NCBI GenBank assembly: GCA_030043215.1
Contig: JASHYG010000440.1
Span: 1 to 13,390, forward strand
DNA length: 13,390 nt
Origin: Gammaproteobacteria bacterium
GTDB lineage: Bacteria; Pseudomonadota; Gammaproteobacteria; Steroidobacterales; Steroidobacteraceae
Direction of reading: 5' to 3'
In this document: in pieces, positions 6,784 through 12,899 of the stretch
Layout of the letters: each line of letters opens with the position of its first letter
How positions within the stretch are numbered: the first letter of the stretch is position 1
Notes under the pieces: model-generated
Databases searched by the model: none
Seen by the model: the letters and a program-made list of their open reading frames with translations, nothing else
What the model was told of the DNA's origin: nothing
Position numbers and translations under genes: made by a program

Positions 6784-8397
6784 TCAAGTCGACTGTCGCC
6801 CGCGACGGACGAGCGGCACATCGAGGGGAGTGAGTCTCACCGTCCGCCAGTCCGGGCTCGATGCGAGCTTGAGAAAGCCCGCGAGATCGGGCAGCCGCTC
6901 GACCTCCGAGGCCAGGACGGCGGGCTCGGTCCTCAAGTGCTGGCTCACCGTGGTGGACGCCCGCCATTCTGCGACCCTGCGCGTCGTGGAGAGGGTGGTG
7001 TGAACGACCTCGCGCTGGCCGATGAGCCTCGATGCAAACTCCGAGGTGCCGCCGCGCTCGCTCGCCGAGCAGCGCAGAATGAGAGTGTTGCCGCAATTCT
7101 CGATGATGGTCTCGGCGGTGCCCCGGCCGTACGTTCCCGACACCTGCGCGATGGATTGAAAGCCAAGGACGCACCGGCCGCCGAACTTGCGCAGCCGCGC
7201 CAGAGCGTCCTTGAGTCCATCGATCTCACCGAGCGCATCGAGCTCGTCGATGACGAACCACAGGCGCTGATCGCCCTCGCCCCCGTTCATGGCCTCGAAG
7301 ATGCCGATGCGCATCCAGGCCGAGATCATCGAGCCGAGCGCTGCGATCTCGCCCGCTTTGTAGGGAAGGAACAGCACGCCGCCCCGACCGCTGGCGTCCC
7401 TCGCCGCCCCCTCCCTCACCCATTGCCGCACGGAGAGCGGTGTCGCCTGCTGGCGCTGCGTGTATTTCAGCGCGCGGACGGCCGAGCTCGCGACCGAGCG
7501 CAATGAGCCGAACATCTTCTCGTTGCCCGGCTCGAGGAACGGCCCGGCCGCGGTGCCGGCCAGCATCGTTCTCAATTCGTCGGCCTTGGCAGCCGTCAGC
7601 AGCTGATAGAGCTCCGCGTCGCTCCGGGTCCCCGCCGCGATCGCCTGCTGCGTCACCGCGATGAAGAACGTGCGCGCATATTCGCTCCACACCCGATCCG
7701 GATCCCCACCGTCGGGGATCAGCGAGCGGGCGAGCTGCTCCACATCGTAGTCGTTCGTGATCTCACCGAGGAGGTCCCACTTGCGGGCATCGCCGTCGAA
7801 GGGATTGAGGATCACATCCCCGCGCGCGGCATCGTGGAAGCGCGCGAGATAGCCGCCGTCGGGATCGGCGATGATGGCGCGATCCCCGCGGGCCAGGGCC
7901 GCGCGCAGCATCTCGTGGATGGCGGTGCTCTTGCCCGTGCCGGTCGTGCCGATGAGTTTGAAGTGCTTGGTCTCATCTTCCATGGCAACCGGAACACCGG
8001 CGAGTGTGATGCCGGCGCCGGCACCGGCGCTGGGAATCCTGTCGCTAGACACGATCGCGCCACGCCGATGCAACGGGCCCGCGAGCGGTCGGCGCACCCC
8101 GAGCAGGCGACCCGCCACGTAGCCGATGGCGGCGGCAGCCGTCGCGCCCAGCGCAAGCTGCAGCACACTCTCGCCGCTGGGACCGGAGCTGCGCGAGAGA
8201 AGGCTCATCAGAGCCTCAACCCAGCCGGCGAGCAGAGTGAGCGGAGCGGCGAGGAGCGGCGCAAGCAGCAGCTTGCTCGGGGATGAGCGCGTGTGGATGA
8301 GGCCTCCCAGCAGCGCGGCCAGCACGAGCGCGTACGCGAGCACGAGCCCGCCCGTGCCGTGAGTCAGGGACTCGCAGCAGAGAGAAGAGCTCGCCAT
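6784..8397 (-). CDS. TraD/TrwB-like type IV coupling ATPase (orphan)
   Basis: A 537-residue membrane-anchored AAA-type ATPase resembling the TrwB/TraD coupling proteins that feed DNA to type IV secretion channels. Hydrophobic segments at about 16-34, 43-67 and 78-101 form the N-terminal anchor. The Walker A loop is GTTGTGKS at 150-157 and Walker B is LWFVIDELDALG at 379-390, with Asp384-Glu385. Between them is the usual EYARTFF/LLTAA all-alpha insertion (239-270); the motif LGFQSIAQ at 411-418 and ENCGNTLILR at 433-442 follow, as in the family. The ATG at 8397 is the only start: an in-frame TAG lies upstream with no other start codon between. No clear ribosome-binding site precedes it. There is no relaxase, VirB gene or oriT in the window. 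It lies 48 bases after the VOC gene on the same strand. Confidence 0.88.
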   Translation of the reverse strand: MASSSLCCESLTHGTGGLVLAYALVLAALLGGLIHTRSSPSKLLLAPLLAAPLTLLAGWVEALMSLLSRSSGPSGESVLQLALGATAAAAIGYVAGRLLGVRRPLAGPLHRRGAIVSSDRIPSAGAGAGITLAGVPVAMEDETKHFKLIGTTGTGKSTAIHEMLRAALARGDRAIIADPDGGYLARFHDAARGDVILNPFDGDARKWDLLGEITNDYDVEQLARSLIPDGGDPDRVWSEYARTFFIAVTQQAIAAGTRSDAELYQLLTAAKADELRTMLAGTAAGPFLEPGNEKMFGSLRSVASSAVRALKYTQRQQATPLSVRQWVREGAARDASGRGGVLFLPYKAGEIAALGSMISAWMRIGIFEAMNGGEGDQRLWFVIDELDALGEIDGLKDALARLRKFGGRCVLGFQSIAQVSGTYGRGTAETIIENCGNTLILRCSASERGGTSEFASRLIGQREVVHTTLSTTRRVAEWRASTTVSQHLRTEPAVLASEVERLPDLAGFLKLASSPDWRTVRLTPLDVPLVRRGRQST

Positions 8398-8424
8398 TGC
8401 GCACCGGCGGTGAGAAGAGCTCGC
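8382..8424. repeat. 13-bp direct repeat around the start of the coupling-ATPase gene
   Basis: GAGAAGAGCTCGC occurs at 8382-8394 and again at 8412-8424, a 30-base offset. The left copy covers codons 2-5 of the coupling ATPase; the right copy lies just upstream of its start codon. In the ATPase frame both encode Ala-Ser-Ser-Ser. It may be a small tandem duplication that altered the gene's 5' end, or chance in GC-rich DNA. Confidence 0.5.
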
Positions 8425-8445
8425 AACTCCCTGCGAGCCCCGGGG

Positions 8446-9579
8446 CTACTTGGTCGGCTCGCGCTTCACGTCGTGGTCCATGAATTCGAGCCAGAAGCCC
8501 TGGGGATCCGGCACGAAGAAGGAGCGCGTCGTCGAGCTGAGGAAGACCGGCGCATTAGAGCGGCTGAGTGTGTGCAGGTGAGCCGCCCTCACCCGCGAGA
8601 TGATCACGTCATCGTCCTTCGACATGAACAGGAAGTGCGCGGTGCCCGGATCCTGAATGTACGCGCGCTGAAACGGCTTGCGATGATGCTGGTACTGGAT
8701 CAGCTCCAGGGCGACCGGAGAGCCGGGAACCATGGCGATGCCTAAGCGAAACTTGCCGTGCGTGCCGGTCAGTCTCTCGTGCACCGCGTCCCCCAGCCAC
8801 GAGGGACTCTCCCAGAACTTCAAGCCGGGACCTGCCAGCTCCTCGTACACGCGGCAGGTGGCCCCGATGTCGTCCACGACCACGGTAACGCGCGCGCCGA
8901 GCACCTTCGAGCCCGCCGGGGCCGTGGTCGGCGGCGCAGGCGTGATCTGCATCAGCTCGACCGGATATCCATCGGGATCCCGCACGAACACTGCGCGGAT
9001 CTTGCCGCTGATGCCCGGCCACCCGGGCAGATCCAGGGGATTGCCTCCGGCGGTGATGATGGGCACCCGCTCGGATTTCAGCACCGCGAGGGTCGCATCC
9101 AGATCGCTGACAATAAGCTTCAGGTAGCTCGCGCCGGGGTCGCTCATCGACGGGTTGTACCGGCGGGATTTGATGCCCTTGATCTCGATCGCCTCGATCG
9201 TCATCTGCGGACCGCCCGGGGCCGCGGCGGTCCCCGGAATGGGCAGCAGCACCACGCGGCTCACCGAGTCGTAGGCGTTCGCGTCCTCCCCGAGCTCGGC
9301 GAATTCCGCGAGCGGATGGCTCACCATGAACCGGCGAGGCGCCTCGCGCGGCCCCACGAGCCCGAGTCCGATCAGATCGACATAGAAGTGGACGATGTCG
9401 GGGGTGTCCCCGATCTCGCGGCCGAGGTGCCCGGCACGCAGCACGTCCCCCGCGGGAACGAGCGCCGTCGGAGGCTCAGCGAGGGTCTCGCACGACGATT
9501 GCGCGAAAGCAGGAACGGCGAGCAGCATGAGGCCGAGCGCAGCGAATCCGCGTACGGCAGTTCTGCGTGGACGTGACAT
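8446..9579 (-). CDS. Exported two-domain VOC (glyoxalase-like) family protein
   Basis: A 377-residue protein with a signal peptide (MSRPRRTAVRG start, AFA-Q cleavage near residue 26) followed by two vicinal-oxygen-chelate units. The first runs from about residue 47 to 215 and ends with FVRDPDGYPVELMQ (Glu208); the second runs from about 228 to 370 and ends with FVPDPQGFWLEFMDHD (Glu365). DPDGY-x-x-E and DPQGF-x-x-E are the closing metal-ligand strands typical of glyoxalase, dioxygenase and bleomycin-resistance proteins. The start at 9579 is chosen because it opens the signal peptide and has AGGGGG about five bases upstream. Most characterised VOC enzymes are cytosolic, so export is notable. 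The gene lies between vapC and the coupling ATPase on the same strand. The substrate cannot be predicted. Confidence 0.88.
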   Translation of the reverse strand: MSRPRRTAVRGFAALGLMLLAVPAFAQSSCETLAEPPTALVPAGDVLRAGHLGREIGDTPDIVHFYVDLIGLGLVGPREAPRRFMVSHPLAEFAELGEDANAYDSVSRVVLLPIPGTAAAPGGPQMTIEAIEIKGIKSRRYNPSMSDPGASYLKLIVSDLDATLAVLKSERVPIITAGGNPLDLPGWPGISGKIRAVFVRDPDGYPVELMQITPAPPTTAPAGSKVLGARVTVVVDDIGATCRVYEELAGPGLKFWESPSWLGDAVHERLTGTHGKFRLGIAMVPGSPVALELIQYQHHRKPFQRAYIQDPGTAHFLFMSKDDDVIISRVRAAHLHTLSRSNAPVFLSSTTRSFFVPDPQGFWLEFMDHDVKREPTK

Positions 9580-9632
9580 CCGGGCCCCCTGTGCGCCGCG
9601 AACGCTCGGAATCGGGCTTGTTTCCCGCCCGC

Positions 9633-9661
9633 ATGATAGCCACGCACCGCGAACGACACAA
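9633..9661 (-). promoter_or_regulatory. Possible promoter of the VOC gene
   Basis: On the minus strand TTGTGT (9656-9661) is separated by 17 bases from TATCAT (9633-9638), a fair sigma-70-like pair in the 139-base gap between vapC and the VOC gene. The transcript would start near 9626, giving a leader of about 47 bases. The -35 match is weak (3 of 6), the -10 match good (5 of 6). Confidence 0.35.
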
Positions 9662-9718
9662 ATGAGCTCATCCCGGCACAGCCCCCCGGAGTCCTCGCGG
9701 GTCGCCAGCCCCACCCGA

Positions 9719-10114
9719 TCATTCGATCAGCTCAACCCTGGCGCGATGCCCGTGCGAGCGCGCGAGCTTGGCATCGCACGTGATCACCGTGACGTCGAGC
9801 GCCTCGGCCAGCGACACGTATGCCGCGTCGTATGCGGTCAGCGACTCGCGCAGCGCCCAGATGCGCGGTAGCAGAGGTTGATGTGCGGAGCGCTCGATGA
9901 ACAACTCCATGTAGTCCTCGAGCGCCTCCCGCGCGCGAACGAGCGGGATCTCCTTGAGTTGCACGAGACGGCGCAGTACCTGCGGGGTCTCCAGATCAAG
10001 AAGATGCGGGGCGTGCAAGCGCTCCTGGGCCACGAGCACGCGTTCTTCGACTTTCTCGCCGAGCTCCGTCCTCAGTATCAGCTCGATTACCGCCGAAGCA
10101 TCGATGACGATCAA
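9719..10114 (-). CDS. vapC: VapC-type PIN-domain toxin ribonuclease
   Basis: A 131-residue PIN-domain protein, the usual size for VapC toxins, which are Mg2+-dependent ribonucleases cutting tRNA or rRNA. The acidic active-site residues are all present: Asp5 in MIVIDASAVIEL, Glu42 in LDLETPQVLRRL, Asp96 in LTAYDAAYVSLAE and Asp114 in VITCDAKLA. The toxin is therefore predicted to be active. Its ATG at 10114 overlaps the stop of the antitoxin gene by four bases (ATGA), typical for a coupled toxin-antitoxin pair transcribed from the promoter before vapB. Toxin identity is firm; the RNA target is not known. Confidence 0.95.
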   Translation of the reverse strand: MIVIDASAVIELILRTELGEKVEERVLVAQERLHAPHLLDLETPQVLRRLVQLKEIPLVRAREALEDYMELFIERSAHQPLLPRIWALRESLTAYDAAYVSLAEALDVTVITCDAKLARSHGHRARVELIE

Positions 10115-10341
10115 CGGTCGTCCCGCTCCGCCCGCAGCAGGGCGGTCGGTGACACCGCCCCGCGATACGCGCTCCGCCGACTCAGCCGCTCGCGCATCTC
10201 CTCGGGCGTCGGATACTCCGCGAGCTTGCGCACTTCGCGAATGAGGTAGTCCGACAGGGGCAAGCCCGCCAGAGCCGCTCGCGCCTTCAGCTGCCGGTGC
10301 AGCGGCTCCGGAACATTACGCAGCTGGATCATCTTTGACAT
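10111..10341 (-). CDS. vapB: VapB/FitA-like ribbon-helix-helix antitoxin
   Basis: A 76-residue antitoxin immediately before vapC. The N-terminal half, MIQLRNVPEPLHRQLKARAA with GLPLSDYLIREV after it, is a ribbon-helix-helix DNA-binding domain of the FitA type (strand, then two helices). The C-terminal part, from about residue 45 (TPEEMRERL) to the charged tail, is expected to wrap the toxin and block its active site. Two starts are possible, ATG at 10341 (MSKMIQ) or ATG at 10332 (MIQL). Neither has a Shine-Dalgarno sequence and the predicted transcript starts at about 10341, so translation may be leaderless. The family usually represses its own operon by binding promoter palindromes, which are present here. 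Confidence 0.92.
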   Translation of the reverse strand: MSKMIQLRNVPEPLHRQLKARAALAGLPLSDYLIREVRKLAEYPTPEEMRERLSRRSAYRGAVSPTALLRAERDDR

Positions 10342-10376
10342 GTGCTAAGCATAATCACATGTGGTAAACATGTCAA
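10335..10376 (-). promoter_or_regulatory. vapBC promoter with nested palindromic operator
   Basis: On the minus strand TTGACA (10371-10376) and TATGCT (10348-10353) are 17 bases apart, a strong sigma-70-type promoter, predicting a transcript start at about 10341, on the first vapB start codon. The palindromic hexamer ACATGT occurs three times: 10338-10343, 10357-10362 and 10368-10373. The outer two form a perfect 9-bp inverted repeat, TTGACATGT/ACATGTCAA (10335-10343 and 10368-10376); the first two form ACATGTG/CACATGT (10338-10344 and 10356-10362). The copies cover the start site, the spacer and the -35 box, as expected for autorepression by VapBC. Confidence 0.75.
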
Positions 10377-10397
10377 CGCCGGCTCGCGGCGCCGGCG
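10377..10397 (-). terminator. Hairpin after the SDR gene
   Basis: CGCCGGC (10377-10383) and GCCGGCG (10391-10397) form a perfect 7-bp, all-GC stem with a seven-base loop. On the minus strand it follows the SDR stop codon by two bases and ends right at the vapBC -35 box. It could stop SDR transcription before vapBC. Only a TT follows the stem, so as a classical rho-independent terminator it is incomplete. Confidence 0.5.
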
Positions 10398-10399
10398 CC

Positions 10400-11257
10400 C
10401 TACCACGGCTCCGTCGCGCCGTCGTAACGCAAGAACCGGCCCGTGTCGCGGATGGTGACCCGGTCGATCGTCTCGATCATGTGCCCGACCGTGAAGGCCG
10501 TCGTGAGCATCTCCGGGTATCTCCTCAGATACTCCTGGTGCTCGGTGAGCGTCGGACCGGGATTCAGCATCACGACCGTGACTCCGTCCCGCCTGGTCGA
10601 GGCGGCCACGATCTGCATTTCCCGGTTGAGCGCCGCCTTGCTCATGCGGTAGAAAATGGCGCCCTGGGCCGGTGACTTCTCTCCGGTCAGCGTGCCGTTG
10701 CTCGAGCTGATCGCGATGATCTTCTTCTCTCGGCTCGCCTTCACATTGTCGTAGAAGGCCTCGGCGACGATCAGCGGGCCCTTGATGTTCACGGCCATGA
10801 TCGTATCGAGCAGGGAATACTTGAGCTTGCCGAACGACTCGACCGACCAGTCTCCCGGGCACTCCTCATCGTCCGCCCGGCAATGGCTGCGGTCGTTGTA
10901 GACGCCGGCGTTATCGATCAGCACATCGATGGGCACATCCTCGAGCTTGCGGGCCAAGGCCCTCGCCTCATCGACGCTGGTCACGTCCAGCCTCTCGATC
11001 CGCACATTCGCGTACCGAGCCGCGAGCTCCGTGAGGGTTCTCGGGGGCTCGGAGCGGCGGTGAGTCGCGATGACGGTCCAGCCCTTCGCGGCATACTCTT
11101 TGGCGAACTCGAGACCAATGCCCGAATTTGCGCCGGTGATCAGAACGGTGTCCGCAACAGCCGGCGCGGGGCGTGCCGCGGCGAGAGACAGGCCGAGCAG
11201 TCCGGCAGCGATGAGGAGCGCGCGACGGCAGGGGGAATCGGCGGACGAATCGGTCAT
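10400..11257 (-). CDS. Short-chain dehydrogenase/reductase with N-terminal export or anchor segment
   Basis: A 285-residue SDR oxidoreductase. The nucleotide loop TGANSGIG follows strand VLIT at about residues 38-45. DNAGV, the MAVNIKGP Asn, the SSSNGTLTG serine and the catalytic Tyr-x-x-x-Lys in YRMSKAAL are all present, so the enzyme should be active. Before the Rossmann fold are about 35 extra residues: MTDSSADSPCRRALLIAAGL and a hydrophobic run ending ARPAPAVAD. This looks like a signal peptide or single membrane anchor, with Arg-Arg just before the hydrophobic core (a loose Tat-like pattern). ATG 11257 has GGGA five bases upstream; the frame continues open further upstream but without coding character. 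It diverges from the FMN reductase gene. The substrate is unknown; coenzyme preference is not settled. Confidence 0.87.
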   Translation of the reverse strand: MTDSSADSPCRRALLIAAGLLGLSLAAARPAPAVADTVLITGANSGIGLEFAKEYAAKGWTVIATHRRSEPPRTLTELAARYANVRIERLDVTSVDEARALARKLEDVPIDVLIDNAGVYNDRSHCRADDEECPGDWSVESFGKLKYSLLDTIMAVNIKGPLIVAEAFYDNVKASREKKIIAISSSNGTLTGEKSPAQGAIFYRMSKAALNREMQIVAASTRRDGVTVVMLNPGPTLTEHQEYLRRYPEMLTTAFTVGHMIETIDRVTIRDTGRFLRYDGATEPW

Positions 11258-11306
11258 GGGGATCCCGGAAGCGGTTGGCCGGCTCGGGAGGTTACCACTT
11301 CTGGGA

Positions 11307-11312
11307 TATGAT
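11307..11312 (+). promoter_or_regulatory. Possible -10 box for the FMN reductase gene
   Basis: TATGAT at 11307-11312, in the 113-base divergent region between the SDR and FMN reductase genes, fits a -10 hexamer (5 of 6) about 59 bases before the FMN reductase ATG. I see no convincing -35 box at the right distance, so this is weak. Confidence 0.25.
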
Positions 11313-11370
11313 GCGTCCCGCATGCGGAAACCGGTCCCGCTCGCTGCGAAGACGGCACGGAGCACTGCAC

Positions 11371-11925
11371 ATGGTCAAGATACTGGGGATCTCGGGGAGC
11401 TTGCGCGCGAAGTCCTTCAACACCGCGCTCCTGCGTGCGGCGCAGCCGCTCTGCGGACCCGACACCCAGCTCGAGATCGCGACGCTGCACGGGATCCCGC
11501 TGTACGACGCCGACCTGGAGAGTCGCGAGGGTCTGCCGCCCGCCGTCGTCGAGTTGAAGGCGCGCATCACGGCCTGCGGCGGATTGCTGCTCGCGACTCC
11601 CGAATACAACAACGGCATTCCCGGTGTGTTCAAGAACGCCATCGATTGGCTCTCGCGGCCCCCTGCGGACATCCCGCGTATCTTCGGCGGCCGGCCCGTC
11701 GCCGTCATGGGCGCATCGCCGGGTAATTTCGGGACGATTCTCGCGCAGAACAGCTGGCTTTCGGTGCTGCGCACGCTCGGCACGCGGATCTGGACGGGCG
11801 GCCGTCTGATGATTCCGCACGCCGCACAGGTATTCGGTGAGGACGGTCAAATCCTCGAGGAAGCCACCCGCGTGAGGCTGCGCGAATTCCTGGCCGGATT
11901 CGCTCGATTCGTCGACGAGGGCTGA
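11371..11925 (+). CDS. NADPH-dependent FMN reductase / quinone reductase family protein
   Basis: A 184-residue flavodoxin-fold flavoprotein of the NADPH-dependent FMN reductase family (ChrR, azoreductase and quinone reductase relatives), which pass electrons from NAD(P)H through FMN to quinones, azo dyes, chromate or similar acceptors. The FMN phosphate loop GSLRAKSFNTALL is at residues 9-21 and the isoalloxazine-binding motif PEYNNGIPGVFKNAIDW at 77-93; MGASPGNFGT at 113-122 is the third flavin loop. The ATG at 11371 is preceded by GGAG eight bases upstream; the frame is open upstream to 11275 but that part overlaps the divergent promoter region. It is soluble and cytosolic. It converges on the glutathione transferase gene with a gap of only 27 bases. 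The natural acceptor is not predictable. Confidence 0.92.
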   Translation: MVKILGISGSLRAKSFNTALLRAAQPLCGPDTQLEIATLHGIPLYDADLESREGLPPAVVELKARITACGGLLLATPEYNNGIPGVFKNAIDWLSRPPADIPRIFGGRPVAVMGASPGNFGTILAQNSWLSVLRTLGTRIWTGGRLMIPHAAQVFGEDGQILEEATRVRLREFLAGFARFVDEG

Positions 11926-11952
11926 CCCGGGCGCGCCGAGCCCGCGAGCCGC

Positions 11953-12828
11953 TCAACTGCCGGCCGCGAGCTTGTCCTGCGTCTTCGTCTGAAAATCACC
12001 GGCGTCGTGGCGCTCGCGCAATTGGCTCGAGGGCTCGCCCATGACGCGGTTGACCATTCGCCCGCGCTCGACGGCCGGCCGCTTGCCGATCGCGTCGGCC
12101 CAGCGCTGAACGTTCAGGTAGCTCTGCACCTGCAGGAACTCCGCCGACTCATAGAGCCAGCCCTTCACGAGACCGCCGTACCAAGGCCACACGGCCATGT
12201 CGGCGATCGTGTAGTCGCCGCCCGCCAGGTACTCGCTCTCCGCGAGGCGCCGGTCGAGCACGTCGAGCTGGCGCTTCACCTCCATGGCGAACCGGTCGAT
12301 GGCATATTCGATCTTCTCCGGCGCGTAGGCGTAGAAGTGGCCGAATCCGCCGCCGAGATAGGGCGCGCTTCCCACCTGCCAGAACAGCCACGAGAGGCAT
12401 TCGGCGCGAGCGGCGATCCTCGTCGGCAGGAAGGCGCCGAACTTCTCGGCGAGATACGTGAGGATCGCGCCGGACTCGAAGACCCGGATCGCCGGCGGGC
12501 CGCTGCGATCGAGCAGAGCGGGGATCTTGGAGTTGGGATTGACCGCCACGAAGCCGCTTCCAAACTGCTCGCCCGCGCCGATGTTGATCAGCCAGGCGTC
12601 GTACTCCGCGCCGGCATGGCCGAGGGCCAGCAGCTCCTCGAGCATGATCGTGACCTTCACGCCGTTCGGCGTCCCGAGCGAGTAGAGCTGCAGGGGATGG
12701 CGGCCGACCGGCAGCTCCTTGTCGTGCGTGGGTCCGGCGACCGGGCGATTGATGTTCGCGAAGCGGCCGCCGCTCGCTTTGTTCCAGATCCAAACTTTCG
12801 GCGGCGTGTAGCTGGGCGGATCGGGCAT
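11953..12828 (-). CDS. yghU: YghU-type (nu class) glutathione S-transferase / disulphide reductase
   Basis: A 291-residue glutathione transferase matching E. coli YghU along nearly its whole length, as I recall that protein: an N-terminal extension with KVWIWNKASGGRFANINRPV at residues 11-30, the thioredoxin-like domain beginning HPLQLYSLGTPNGVKVT, cis-Pro in KIPAL at 103, ESGAILTYLAEKFG at 118-131, the helical-domain WLFWQVGSAPYLGGGFGHFY, DYTIADMAVWPW, and an ending like RHDAGDF. YghU binds two glutathione molecules and shows disulphide-bond reductase and peroxidase activity rather than classical conjugation. The active-site Thr53-Pro-Asn and Asn27 are kept. ATG 12828 has GGAG eight bases upstream and gives the expected N-terminus; an earlier in-frame ATG at 12861 is less likely. 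Cytosolic. The methyltransferase gene lies 71 bases upstream on the same strand. Confidence 0.95.
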   Translation of the reverse strand: MPDPPSYTPPKVWIWNKASGGRFANINRPVAGPTHDKELPVGRHPLQLYSLGTPNGVKVTIMLEELLALGHAGAEYDAWLINIGAGEQFGSGFVAVNPNSKIPALLDRSGPPAIRVFESGAILTYLAEKFGAFLPTRIAARAECLSWLFWQVGSAPYLGGGFGHFYAYAPEKIEYAIDRFAMEVKRQLDVLDRRLAESEYLAGGDYTIADMAVWPWYGGLVKGWLYESAEFLQVQSYLNVQRWADAIGKRPAVERGRMVNRVMGEPSSQLRERHDAGDFQTKTQDKLAAGS

Positions 12829-12899
12829 GTTCGATACTCCAGAGGCTTGCGGCATCGTCACCGGCGAGCTCGGGGCAAGTCAAGGCGAGCCGCTCGGGG

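Noticed and set aside
8011..8032. GCCGGC-rich repeat inside the coupling-ATPase gene
   Set aside because: It encodes a short Ala-Gly run in frame and is explained by codon bias, not a regulatory or mobile repeat.
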